The notes beneath the pieces were generated by a model. It was not told the DNA's origin, ran no database searches, and saw only the letters and a program-made list of their open reading frames with translations. A DNA stretch of 57,716 bases from an uncultured Parabacteroides sp. (GTDB lineage: Bacteria; Bacteroidota; Bacteroidia; Bacteroidales; Tannerellaceae): the NCBI GenBank assembly GCA_900770835.1, contig CAAGLQ010000244.1:1-57716 (forward strand). The letters run 5' to 3'. Of the stretch, positions 40,315-49,089 are shown in pieces. A program made the translations under genes and the position numbers. Every line of letters starts with the position of its first letter. The first letter of the stretch is position 1.

Positions 40315-41409
40315 ATGTATAAAAATTGGATATATATAGTTGGTTGGATGCTTTGCTTGGCGGCTTGTGGCAAAGATTACACCTATCGGATTGAGGGGAA
40401 ACTGAGCCACTTAACCGAGCCGACAGTATATGCGGTTTTTGAGAATGAGCAGGAGAAGAAGGTCGATACCATTCTCTGTGCCAACAACGGTACGTTTGAG
40501 TTGGAAGAGTTAATGGAAGGTTTTCACTCTGTGACCCTTTTCTTTGAGGGACGATCTCGTTGGGTAACCGCTTATCTGGAACCAGGAAAGACGATCTCTA
40601 TTGAGGGAGATGCGCAAACTCCTCTTTTATTACAAGTGAAAGGTGGTAAAATCAATGACCGCTTAGCTGCTTTCAAGAAAAAACATACAGCACTGTTCCA
40701 TGAGATGAGTAGCCTTACTCAACAATTAGGAGAGAAGGCAAATACGGTGGAGCAGACTGATGTGACTGCCCGATTGGCAGATGTGAATCTACGTCTTTCA
40801 GAAGCGGCTGCGGCTTATGTGAAAGCACATCCTGAAGAGGAAGCATCTGTTGTATTGATTCAGTCCTTCTTTGCTGATCCAGATGATACGCGTAAGATTG
40901 ATGAACTGCTGGCGTTGCTTGATCCCCGACTAAAGGACTTTTACTTGGTGCGAGAGTTAGAGCAATTCAGCGTTCGTTCTCAACGTATTGCCTTGGAGGC
41001 AGAGGCTCCCGATTTTACAGTGAAGAATATTTATGGGAAGTCGATAAGTTTGGACTCGTTTACGAATCAATATTTGTTGTTGGCTTTCACTGCCCCCTGG
41101 TGTGATATGTGCCAGACGGAGGATCTCTCTTTAGATGAGGTAGCTATGCGTTATCCCCAAGATAAATTAGCTATTTTGGTGGTGAGCCTAGATGATCAGC
41201 CTGCCAGTGTACGGGAAAGTGTGGCCAAAGATAGCATTACGTGGAATGTGGTGACGGATTCGGCGGGTCAAGCGATGCAACTGATTGATTTGTACAATGT
41301 CAGTGCATTGCCGCGCTGTTTTTTGATCGATGAGGAGAAGCGAATCATTATGAAAACCGATAATGAGGTAGAGATCCGTCAGACCTTGGAGAAATTGATT
41401 GAGGAATAG
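40315..41409 (+). CDS. DUF4369/TlpA-like thioredoxin-fold lipoprotein
   Basis: The 364-residue lipoprotein has a signal ending CLAAC (Cys18 lipidated). Residues about 20-115 form a beta-rich DUF4369-like domain (YRIEGKLSHLTEPTVYAVFEN ... GTFELEELMEGFHSVTLFF). A helical middle follows to about 225. An AhpC-TSA/TlpA thioredoxin domain closes it, with APDFTVKNIYGKSISLDSF and the redox pair in APWCDMCQ (Cys263, Cys266). This order is common in Bacteroidota envelope thiol-disulfide proteins thought to act in the periplasm or on the membrane. Its partner is unknown. A near-match -7 box (TACCTTTA) lies close upstream at about 40280. Confidence 0.9.
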   Translation: MYKNWIYIVGWMLCLAACGKDYTYRIEGKLSHLTEPTVYAVFENEQEKKVDTILCANNGTFELEELMEGFHSVTLFFEGRSRWVTAYLEPGKTISIEGDAQTPLLLQVKGGKINDRLAAFKKKHTALFHEMSSLTQQLGEKANTVEQTDVTARLADVNLRLSEAAAAYVKAHPEEEASVVLIQSFFADPDDTRKIDELLALLDPRLKDFYLVRELEQFSVRSQRIALEAEAPDFTVKNIYGKSISLDSFTNQYLLLAFTAPWCDMCQTEDLSLDEVAMRYPQDKLAILVVSLDDQPASVRESVAKDSITWNVVTDSAGQAMQLIDLYNVSALPRCFLIDEEKRIIMKTDNEVEIRQTLEKLIEE

Positions 41410-41480
41410 GGCGGTTTTTGGAGGAGGTTGCCAAGCGGCCTCTTCGATGACTGCCCAATAATTACTTAAAATACTTAACT

Positions 41481-43019
41481 ATGTTAGTCAAAGTGTATGC
41501 TGCTGCTGTGCAAGGAGTCTCAGCAACAATAGTGACCATTGAGGTTAATTGTTCGAAAGGTATCCAATTCTTTTTGGTGGGATTGCCCGATGTGGCTGTA
41601 CGAGAGAGTCATGAACGTATTCTTTCGGCTTTGGAGGTCTGCGGCATCAAGTTCCCTCGTACACGCATAGTGATCAATATGTCTCCGGCTGACATACGGA
41701 AAGAGGGAACCGCTTATGATTTACCTTTGGCGATAGGTATATTAGCTGGATCGGGTGCCTTAGATACCAGTCGATTAGCCGATTACATGATGATGGGGGA
41801 ATTGTCGTTGGATGGTTCGTTATTACCTATCCGAGGTGCTTTGCCGATTGCGATCAAAGCCAGAGAGGCGGGATTTAAGGGATTGATATTGCCCAAAGCC
41901 AATGTGATGGAAGCTGCCGTAGTCAATAAGTTGGAAGTCTATGGAGCCTCACGTATTCAAGAGGTTATTGCGTTCATGAAAGGGGAAGGTGACATGCAAC
42001 CGACGGTGATTGATACAAAAAAAGAGTTTTATGAGCGTCAACAGTTTTTTGATTGTGATTTTAGTGATGTAAGGGGACAAGAGAATGTGAAACGCGCTTT
42101 AGAGGTGGCGGCGGCTGGTGGGCATAATTTGATTATGGTAGGTTCTCCTGGAAGTGGCAAATCTATGTTGGCTAAACGTTTGCCAACGATCTTACCGCCT
42201 TTTACCCTGCAAGAGTCGTTAGAAACTACGAAGATTCATTCGGTTGCAGGGAAGTTAGGTGATGGAACCTCGTTGATGGTGCAACGTCCTTTCCGTTCGC
42301 CCCATCATACTATTTCGAATGTGGCCATTGTTGGCGGAGGAACTTATCCCATGCCGGGAGAGATTAGTTTGGCGCATAACGGCGTTTTATTTCTCGACGA
42401 GCTTCCGGAGTTTAATCGGAGCGTTTTGGAAGTCATGCGTCAGCCGTTGGAGGATCGGACGATTCATATCTCCCGTGCCCGTTCATCAGTCGATTATCCG
42501 GCCAGTTTCATGCTGGTAGCCTCTATGAATCCCTGCCCTTGTGGCTATTACAATCATCCGACACGTCCCTGTCTCTGTGCGCCGGGAGCCGTGCAGCGTT
42601 ATATGAATCGCATATCAGGTCCGTTGCTGGATCGTATTGATATTCAAGTGGAAATTGTACCTGTACCCTTTGAGAAGATCTCCGATGCCACACCTGCCGA
42701 ATCCAGTCTGGTGATCCGTGAACGGGTGGTGAAAGCCAGAGCCATTCAAGAGAAACGTTTTGCCGCTTACGAAGGGATTCATTGCAATGCGCAGATGACC
42801 TCCAAACTGCTCCATCAATTTGCGATACCTGATGCGGCAGGCTTGCAGATCTTGAAGCGGGCAATGGATAAATTAAGCCTATCCGGTCGCGCCTATGATC
42901 GCATCTTGAAGGTGGCTCGAACCATTGCCGATTTGGATAATTCTGAAAAAGTAGAAGTTCCTCACTTAGCCGAAGCCATCCAATACCGCAGCCTCGACCG
43001 AGAGAATTGGGGGATGTGA
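41481..43019 (+). CDS. comM: YifB/ComM family Mg-chelatase-like AAA+ ATPase
   Basis: The 512-residue protein has an N-terminal ChlI/Lon-like domain (IQFFLVGLPDVAVRESHERILSAL, then SPADIRKEGTAYDLPLAIGIL), the AAA+ core with Walker A GSPGSGKS and Walker B LFLDELPEF, the zinc-like cluster SMNPCPCGYY/CLCAPG, the sensor GPLLDRIDI, and a C-terminal helical domain ending SLDREN. ComM is a DNA helicase that drives branch migration during natural transformation in Proteobacteria. The family is also widespread in bacteria not known to be competent. It stands alone, 71 bases after the TlpA-like gene. Confidence 0.93.
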   Translation: MLVKVYAAAVQGVSATIVTIEVNCSKGIQFFLVGLPDVAVRESHERILSALEVCGIKFPRTRIVINMSPADIRKEGTAYDLPLAIGILAGSGALDTSRLADYMMMGELSLDGSLLPIRGALPIAIKAREAGFKGLILPKANVMEAAVVNKLEVYGASRIQEVIAFMKGEGDMQPTVIDTKKEFYERQQFFDCDFSDVRGQENVKRALEVAAAGGHNLIMVGSPGSGKSMLAKRLPTILPPFTLQESLETTKIHSVAGKLGDGTSLMVQRPFRSPHHTISNVAIVGGGTYPMPGEISLAHNGVLFLDELPEFNRSVLEVMRQPLEDRTIHISRARSSVDYPASFMLVASMNPCPCGYYNHPTRPCLCAPGAVQRYMNRISGPLLDRIDIQVEIVPVPFEKISDATPAESSLVIRERVVKARAIQEKRFAAYEGIHCNAQMTSKLLHQFAIPDAAGLQILKRAMDKLSLSGRAYDRILKVARTIADLDNSEKVEVPHLAEAIQYRSLDRENWGM

Positions 43020-43337
43020 CGCATTTGTCGGATGCGTGGGCATAAATGGTGCTGAGTACGATCTTCGATGGCGAGGGGGCAATCAGCAGCCGTCACATGG
43101 AGGTTTTGTGGGCGAGCGAAAAAAGGAAATAGCGCCGCATGAGACTTTCTGGAACTACTGGTGGTCGACAACGTTGTAGGATGTTTTTATTAATGCTATT
43201 TAATAATTTGATATTGATTAGTTAAATAATCTATCATTACAGGGTGTAAATGGATAAACACAATGTGGTGCTTGCTCAGATACGAAACTATATTTACATT
43301 TGGGTCGCATAATAATCACTTTTAAATTAATAACCGT
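43020..43337. other. 318-base intergenic region between comM and aqpZ
   Basis: The first 160 bases have coding-like GC content but no recognisable protein in any frame; the rest is AT-rich and includes the aqpZ promoter at 43271-43302. A short palindrome CAACGTTG lies near 43169. No terminator for comM is obvious. The first part may be the remnant of a lost gene. Confidence 0.5.
43271..43302 (+). promoter_or_regulatory. aqpZ promoter, CTTG-N20-TACATTTG
   Basis: CTTG at 43271-43274, 20 bases, and the -7 box TACATTTG at 43295-43302, 35 bases before the start codon. The same CTTG variant is seen in the tRNA-Lys promoter. Confidence 0.68.
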
Positions 43338-44009
43338 ATGAAAAAATATTTAGCGGAAATGGTAGGTACGATGGTATTGGTACTTATGGGATGTGGTGTA
43401 GCAGTTAGCTTAGGATGTGATCCGGTAGGAAACATTCCTGCCGTTGTGGGTACGGCAATGGCTTTCGGTCTTTCTGTAGTGGCGATGGCTTATGCGATCG
43501 GAGGTATCAGCGGATGTCATATTAATCCTGCCATCACGTTTGGAGTGTGGCTGAGCGGACGGATGTCGGCCAAGGATGCGGGGATGTATATGGTGTTTCA
43601 AGTCATTGGCGCATTGATCGGTTCTACGTTGCTGTGGTTGTTGACCAGCAATGCTGGTTTGGAGGGTACAGGCGCAAATGATCTGCAAGCTGGAGTCAGT
43701 GTCATGGGCGGGTTGTTGTCAGAGATTATCTTTACCTGTGTATTCGTCTTGGTTGTGTTGGGGGCGACTTCCAAGGCGAATGGTGAGACGGGTAAGTTGG
43801 CAGGTTTGGCTATTGGCTTGACTTTGATCTTAGTGCATTTGGTATGTATCCGTTATACAGGCACTTCTGTAAATCCAGCACGTTCGATTGCCCCTGCTTT
43901 GTTCCAAGGGGGAACCGCCTTGGCAAATCTTTGGATTTTCATCGTTGGTCCGTTGGCTGGCGGTGCATTGGCTGCTGGCATATGGAAAGTGATTGAGACT
44001 AAGGCATAA
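43338..44009 (+). CDS. aqpZ: Aquaporin Z-type water channel
   Basis: The 223-residue MIP protein has six hydrophobic segments and two NPA loops (Asn63-Pro64-Ala65 in HINPA and Asn179-Pro180-Ala181 in SVNPAR). All four residues of the AqpZ selectivity filter are in place: Phe43 (AFGLS), His167 (LVHLV), Thr176 (TGTS) and Arg182 (NPARS). This points to water and not glycerol, since glycerol facilitators lose the His. It would equilibrate water across the inner membrane. It has its own promoter and a long palindromic terminator, so it is monocistronic. Confidence 0.93.
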   Translation: MKKYLAEMVGTMVLVLMGCGVAVSLGCDPVGNIPAVVGTAMAFGLSVVAMAYAIGGISGCHINPAITFGVWLSGRMSAKDAGMYMVFQVIGALIGSTLLWLLTSNAGLEGTGANDLQAGVSVMGGLLSEIIFTCVFVLVVLGATSKANGETGKLAGLAIGLTLILVHLVCIRYTGTSVNPARSIAPALFQGGTALANLWIFIVGPLAGGALAAGIWKVIETKA

Positions 44010-44042
44010 GTAAGGAATGTGAAAAGCTTCTGCCGGAAATAA

Positions 44043-44080
44043 CTAGGGAGGCTGGAATAGTTCCAGCCTCCCTAGCTTTG
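44043..44080. terminator. Bidirectional terminator between aqpZ and yitT
   Basis: A perfect 15-bp stem, CTAGGGAGGCTGGAA with TTCCAGCCTCCCTAG, loop TAG, between two converging genes. CTTTG follows on the plus strand, so the T tail is short. Confidence 0.8.
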
Positions 44081-44103
44081 TTTCGAGTCTCTTTTTGCAG
44101 AGG

Positions 44104-44982
44104 TTATGCCTTGATCTGGTCGAATCCCTCGCCATACACCCCTCGGACAATGCTTTGGGAGATGAAGGCTTGATGGTCGATACGTTTCACCAAGCGGAAA
44201 ACGGCATTGGATTCCGATTTCTTGGCCAAAAGCACAACCACTTTCACGGGCTTCTTGGAGTAGCCTCCAACACCATCGAGAATGGTACAGCCACGCCCGA
44301 TTTTGGTGATGATGGCATCGGCTATCTCGTCGTATTTCTGCGAGAAGATCAAGAATTGTACCGACTGTCGGTTACCGTTCAAAACCATGTCGAGCACATT
44401 GTTGCTGACAAACATCTCTACGAATCCGAAAACAATCTTCTCCACGTCGTGGAACAGCACGAAAGAGGAGCTGATGATGATGAAGTCGCAGAAGAGCAAG
44501 ATACGTCCGATGGAGATGTTCTTGTACTTATTGACCACAGCACCAATGATGTCTGTGCCTCCGGTACTGCCTCCTACGGAGAATACCAATCCCAATCCGG
44601 CTCCACAAAGGAAGGCACCGATCAAGATGGACATGAACGGCTCGTTAGGCAAAAGGGCTTTCCCCTCCAACAGCCACTCGAAGAAGGAGAGGGAGGCAGA
44701 GAGGGAGAGCACGCCAAAGATGGTCTTGATGAGGAACTTGAGGCCAAGTATCTTCAAAGCCACCAAAAGCAGCACTACATTGATGACAAAATAGGAGACG
44801 GAAACCGGAATGACCCCATTGGAGGCAAAGAAGATGAGGGCACAGATACCGCTCACACCGCCTGTCACGATCTCATTGGAGAGGATGAAGGCGTTGAATC
44901 CGAAACCGTACATCAAGGTGCCCAGCAGGATCATTAGATAATCCTGCGAGGCGAAATAAATTCTGGAGATTTTGTTGCTCAT
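44104..44982 (-). CDS. YitT family membrane protein (DUF161 plus DUF2179)
   Basis: The 292-residue protein has five or six hydrophobic segments in the first 200 residues (GFGFNAFILSNEIVTGGVSGI at the start, then FSVGGSTGGTDIIGAVVNKY, the usual YitT repeat motif) and a C-terminal soluble DUF2179 domain (ADAIITKIGRGCTILDGVGGYSKKPVKVVVLLAKKSE). The family is common in bacteria, but the transported molecule or function is not settled. It overlaps the 3' end of leuS by 4 bases (ATGA), so it is translated from the leuS transcript. Confidence 0.9.
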   Translation of the reverse strand: MSNKISRIYFASQDYLMILLGTLMYGFGFNAFILSNEIVTGGVSGICALIFFASNGVIPVSVSYFVINVVLLLVALKILGLKFLIKTIFGVLSLSASLSFFEWLLEGKALLPNEPFMSILIGAFLCGAGLGLVFSVGGSTGGTDIIGAVVNKYKNISIGRILLFCDFIIISSSFVLFHDVEKIVFGFVEMFVSNNVLDMVLNGNRQSVQFLIFSQKYDEIADAIITKIGRGCTILDGVGGYSKKPVKVVVLLAKKSESNAVFRLVKRIDHQAFISQSIVRGVYGEGFDQIKA

Positions 44983-47816
44983 CCCAAAACGATATTAACA
45001 ATCTTACCGGGAACGACGATCACCTTGCGGACGCTCTTTCCTTCCATCCATTTCTGTGATAGCTCGTTCTCCAAGGCTGCCTTCTCGACCTCCTCCTTGC
45101 TGATACCCACAGGGAGTTGCAAGTTGTAACGTGCCTTACCGTTGAAAGAGATGACGTAAGAAACGGATTGCTCCACTAAGTAATCCTCATTGTAGGCAGG
45201 CCACTCCGCATCGCAAACGGTGGTGTCATGCCCTAACTGATGCCACAGCTCCTCAGCGATATGGGGAGCGAAAGCTGCTAACAGAATAACCAACGGCTCC
45301 AAAACGGCCTGCTTGCTGCATTTCAAGCTGGTCAGCTCATTCACGCAGATCATGAAGGCACTGATGGAGGTGTTGTAGGAGAAATGCTCAATGTCGTAAG
45401 TAACCTTCTTGATTAGCTTATGAATGGCTTTCAACTCAGCGGGGGTCGGCTCCTCGTTGGTCACCTTCAAGCTATCATTGCCAAAGAAGAGTCCCCAAAG
45501 CTTCTTGAGGAAACGGTGCACACCATCAATACCGTTGGTGTCCCAAGGCTTGGATTGCTCGATTGGGCCTAAGAACATCTCGTAAAGTCTCAATGTATCA
45601 GCACCATATTTCTCAACAATCATATCCGGATTGACCACGTTGAACATGGATTTAGACATCTTCTCGACTGCCCATCCACAGATGTACTTACCATCCTCTA
45701 AGACGAACTCAGCATCGTTATACTCCGGACGCCACTGCTTGAAGGCCTCCACATCCAATATATCATTCGATACGATATTGACATCTACATGGATAGGAGT
45801 CACCTCATAGTCCTTCTTCAAGTTATAAGAGACGAAGGTATTGGTGCCGTTAATGCGATAAACAAAGTTGGATCTTCCTTGGATCATACCTTGATTGATC
45901 AGCTTCTTGAACGGCTCTTCCTCGCAGACAATGCCGAGGTCGAAGAGGAACTTATTCCAGAAACGGCTGTAAATCAAGTGACCCGTGGCGTGCTCTGTAC
46001 CTCCGATATAGAGATCGACGTTGCGCCAGTATTGATCTACCTGTGTATCTACCAAGGCATTCTCGTTGTGCGGATCCATGTAACGCAAATAGTAGGCGGA
46101 TGAACCGGCGAATCCTGGCATGGTGCAAAGCTCCAAGGGGAAGATAGTTTCATTGTCGATCTGGCTGTTCTCCACCACCTGCTTGTTCACCGTGTCCCAA
46201 GCCCATTTAGTCGCATGGCCCAATGGTGGCTCACCGGTTTCAGTAGGCAGGAATTTTGCTACCTCCGGTAGTAACAAAGGCAGGCACTCGGTCGGGATCA
46301 TCTGAGGCATTCCCTCTTTATCATAATAGACAGGGAACGGCTCACCCCAGTAACGCTGACGGCTGAAGATAGCGTCACGCAGACGGTAGTTTACCTTCAC
46401 ACGTCCTAAGTGGTGTGCCTTGACATATTGCTTGGTGGCGGCAATTGCCTCCTTGATCGTCAATCCATTCAATGAAAGGTCGCAATAGGGTGTAGCTCCC
46501 GCTTTCGGTGAGTTGCAAACGATACCCTCCTTGGCATCGAAGCTCTCTTCGCTCACGTCGCATCCCTCTACCAACGGACGGATCTCCAACCCGAAATGCT
46601 TAGCGAAAGCATAGTCGCGGCTATCGTGTGCAGGAACGGCCATGATGGCACCCGTACCGTAACCGGCCAATACATAGTCGCTGATCCAGATGGGCACTGC
46701 CTCACCCGTGAAGGGGTTGATGGCGTAGGAACCACTGAACACACCTGTCACGCCACGATCAGCAATGCGCTCACGCTCGGTGCGCTTGCGTGTACGGTCC
46801 AAGTAAGCCTCTACTTCGGCCTTTTGCTCGGCTGTAGTCACTTGTGGTACCAACTCGCTCTCCGGAGCCAATACCATGAAGGTCACACCGAACATCGTGT
46901 CCGCACGAGTGGTAAAGATGGTGAACTCCAAGTCGCTGTCTTTTACCTTGAAGCGAACCTCCGTACCCTCAGAACGACCGATCCAGTTTTTCTGTGTCTC
47001 TTTCAGAGAGTCTGTCCAGTCGATGGTTTCCAAACCATCCAACAGACGTTGTGCGTAGGCGGAAACACGCAAGCACCACTGACGCATTACCTTCTGCTCT
47101 ACGGGATAACCACCACGTTCAGAAACACCGTTCACAACCTCATCATTCGCCAATACCGTACCTAAAGCGGCACACCAGTTGACCATTGTCTCACCTCGGT
47201 AGGCGATGCGATAGTTCATCAAGACCTGCTGCTTCTCTTTCTCGCTCATGGCTTTCCACTCCTCGGCTGTGAAGCTTAGCTCCTCGGAGCAAGCTACATT
47301 CAAGCCCTGCGTACCATTAGCCTCGAAAGCCTCCACCAGCTCACTGATCGGACAGGCCTTTTGCAGATCGTTGCAGTAGTAGCTGTTGAACATCTGCTGG
47401 AAAGCCCATTGGGTCCATTTGTAATAGACAGGATCACACGTACGCACCTCACGGCTCCAGTCGAAGCAGAAACCGATCTTTTCCAACTGCTCGCGATAAC
47501 GGGCGATGTTGTTACGTGTGGTGATCTCAGGATGCTGTCCGGTTTGGATCGCATATTGCTCAGCCGGCAATCCATACGCATCGTATCCCATGGGATGGAG
47601 CACGTTGAATCCCTGCAAGCGCTTATATCTTGAGTAAATATCTGAAGCGATGTAACCTAAAGGATGGCCGACGTGCAATCCCGCACCTGATGGATAGGGG
47701 AACATGTCCAGCACGTAATACTTCGGCTTCTTTGGATCCATCTCCACTTTATACACCTGTTTGGCCACCCAATCGTCGTGCCATTTCTTCTCGATCTCTC
47801 TGAAATTGTATTCCAT
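44979..47816 (-). CDS. leuS: Leucyl-tRNA synthetase
   Basis: The 945-residue class I synthetase has the HIGH motif as HVGH (residues 48-51) in PYPSGAGLHVGHPLGY, the editing domain (TIFTTRADTMFGVTFMVLAPE and GTGAIMAVPAHDSRDYAFA, whose Thr-rich and Asp residues clear mischarged products), the DxxYRLRDAIFSRQRYWGEPFPV segment, KMSKS in EKMSKSMFNVVNPD, and a C-terminal anticodon and Leu-specific region. The length is a little above the E. coli enzyme (860), as in other Bacteroidota. It drives leuS-yitT, with a -7 box at 47856-47863. Confidence 0.97.
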   Translation of the reverse strand: MEYNFREIEKKWHDDWVAKQVYKVEMDPKKPKYYVLDMFPYPSGAGLHVGHPLGYIASDIYSRYKRLQGFNVLHPMGYDAYGLPAEQYAIQTGQHPEITTRNNIARYREQLEKIGFCFDWSREVRTCDPVYYKWTQWAFQQMFNSYYCNDLQKACPISELVEAFEANGTQGLNVACSEELSFTAEEWKAMSEKEKQQVLMNYRIAYRGETMVNWCAALGTVLANDEVVNGVSERGGYPVEQKVMRQWCLRVSAYAQRLLDGLETIDWTDSLKETQKNWIGRSEGTEVRFKVKDSDLEFTIFTTRADTMFGVTFMVLAPESELVPQVTTAEQKAEVEAYLDRTRKRTERERIADRGVTGVFSGSYAINPFTGEAVPIWISDYVLAGYGTGAIMAVPAHDSRDYAFAKHFGLEIRPLVEGCDVSEESFDAKEGIVCNSPKAGATPYCDLSLNGLTIKEAIAATKQYVKAHHLGRVKVNYRLRDAIFSRQRYWGEPFPVYYDKEGMPQMIPTECLPLLLPEVAKFLPTETGEPPLGHATKWAWDTVNKQVVENSQIDNETIFPLELCTMPGFAGSSAYYLRYMDPHNENALVDTQVDQYWRNVDLYIGGTEHATGHLIYSRFWNKFLFDLGIVCEEEPFKKLINQGMIQGRSNFVYRINGTNTFVSYNLKKDYEVTPIHVDVNIVSNDILDVEAFKQWRPEYNDAEFVLEDGKYICGWAVEKMSKSMFNVVNPDMIVEKYGADTLRLYEMFLGPIEQSKPWDTNGIDGVHRFLKKLWGLFFGNDSLKVTNEEPTPAELKAIHKLIKKVTYDIEHFSYNTSISAFMICVNELTSLKCSKQAVLEPLVILLAAFAPHIAEELWHQLGHDTTVCDAEWPAYNEDYLVEQSVSYVISFNGKARYNLQLPVGISKEEVEKAALENELSQKWMEGKSVRKVIVVPGKIVNIVLG

Positions 47817-47855
47817 GACAAAATATCGTATTTGTATCGTTTTCTATTTGAGGGG

Positions 47856-47863
47856 CAAAGGTA
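47856..47863 (-). promoter_or_regulatory. -7 box (TACCTTTG) of leuS
   Basis: Reads TACCTTTGCCC on the minus strand, 39 bases before the leuS start. The opposite-strand box at 47887-47894 is only 23 bases away, so the two -33 regions would overlap the other promoter's -7 box. Confidence 0.55.
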
Positions 47864-47886
47864 GTGAAAATCTTCACATTTTGTAC

Positions 47887-47894
47887 TATCTTTG
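47887..47894 (+). promoter_or_regulatory. -7 box (TATCTTTG) of the HGSNAT-like gene
   Basis: A TAnnTTTG match 46 bases before the ATG at 47941, in the 124-base divergent gap with leuS. It places the transcript start near 47901. Confidence 0.5.
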
Positions 47895-47940
47895 GCGGTG
47901 CGGTAATATCGCCGCGATTAAATCTAATGAACTACTGAAT

Positions 47941-49047
47941 ATGACACAGGTTTCAAACAGGTTGCTCTCGCTGGATGTGATGCGAGGACTGACGATCGCA
48001 GGAATGATCATGGTGAATAATCCCGGCTCTTGGAAGTATGTGTATGCGCCTTTGCGACATGCTGAATGGAACGGATTGACTCCAACCGATTTGGTCTTCC
48101 CTTTCTTTATGTTTATCATGGGTGTTTCCATGTTTTTCTCGTTGCGAAAATATGATTTCAAGCTCACGAAAGCCAGTTTCTGGAAGGTGAAGAAACGTGC
48201 GGTCTTGATCTTCTTGGTCGGCTTCGCTATCAACTTTTTAGTTACCCTGCTCTATGATGGTTGGGAAGGAATGAAAGATCTTCGTATTTTGGGTGTCTTG
48301 CAGCGGTTGGCGTTGGCCTATGGCTTTGGCTCGTTCATTGGCTTGACAATCAATCATAAATACCTTTTGCATACGGCAGTAGCTTTTCTGTTGGGTTATG
48401 CGGTATTGTTGGGACTTACCGGGAGTACGGAACTTTCGGAGGGCAATTTGATCGCAGTGATCGACCGGGCATTGTTTGGCCCGACTCACATGTATCACGA
48501 CTATCTGCCCGATGGCACACGCATCGCTTTCGATCCGGAGGGATTGTTGAGCTGCTTGGGGAGTATTGGCCATGTGCTGATCGGTTTCTATGCCGGAAAG
48601 CTGATTGCGGACAACAAACAGGATAAGGGGCTGATCGTGCAGAAACTCTTTATCTTAGGTACGATCATTCTTTTCGCTGGCTTGCTGCTGAGTTATAGTT
48701 GCCCGATCAACAAGAAGATTTGGAGCAGTACGTTTGTGCTCACTACGTGCGGATTTGCCTCCTTGCTGTTGGCTTTGTTGATGTGGATCATTGATATCAA
48801 GGGTCAGCAAGGTTGGACCTTGTTCTTTGAGTCGTTTGGTGTCAATCCGCTCTATCTCTATGTGCAAGCGGATGTGTTAGCCGTTTTGATGGAGTTCAGC
48901 GGGATCTCCGCCTTTATCTATATGGATTTGCTTCGCCCCCTGTTTGGAAACTTCGGAGGTTCTTTAGCTTTTGCCCTCTTCTTTGTGCTGCTCAACTGGT
49001 TCCCCGGTTATCTCTTGTATAAGAAGCGAATCTATATCAAAATATGA
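47941..49047 (+). CDS. HGSNAT-like transmembrane acetyltransferase (DUF5009/DUF1624 type)
   Basis: The 368-residue protein has about ten hydrophobic segments. The N-terminal signature is SLDVMRGLTIAGMIMVNNPG, then LRHAEWNGLTPTDLVFPFFMFIMG. His40 in LRHAEWNG corresponds in motif to the active-site His of human heparan-alpha-glucosaminide N-acetyltransferase. Family members carry an acetyl group from cytoplasmic acetyl-CoA across a membrane to an amino sugar. The bacterial substrate is unknown (a peptidoglycan or glycan amino sugar is plausible). I start it at 47941 (MTQVSNRLLS), because the longer frame overlaps the leuS promoter region. Confidence 0.87.
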   Translation: MTQVSNRLLSLDVMRGLTIAGMIMVNNPGSWKYVYAPLRHAEWNGLTPTDLVFPFFMFIMGVSMFFSLRKYDFKLTKASFWKVKKRAVLIFLVGFAINFLVTLLYDGWEGMKDLRILGVLQRLALAYGFGSFIGLTINHKYLLHTAVAFLLGYAVLLGLTGSTELSEGNLIAVIDRALFGPTHMYHDYLPDGTRIAFDPEGLLSCLGSIGHVLIGFYAGKLIADNKQDKGLIVQKLFILGTIILFAGLLLSYSCPINKKIWSSTFVLTTCGFASLLLALLMWIIDIKGQQGWTLFFESFGVNPLYLYVQADVLAVLMEFSGISAFIYMDLLRPLFGNFGGSLAFALFFVLLNWFPGYLLYKKRIYIKI

Positions 49048-49051
49048 ATTG

Positions 49052-49089
49052 GTAGAGACGTAGCGTGCTACGTCTCTACTCGTTTTTTA
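49052..49089. terminator. Terminator between the HGSNAT-like gene and sulP
   Basis: GTAGAGACGTAGC is perfectly inverted as GCTACGTCTCTAC around a tight turn, with a run of six T that reaches into the sulP stop codon. Convergent genes share it. Confidence 0.85.

Noticed and set aside
44095..44937. Long plus-strand frame of 280 codons opposite yitT
   Set aside because: Very rich in His, Glu, Gln and Asp as antisense frames of membrane genes are; yitT on the minus strand has clear family motifs.
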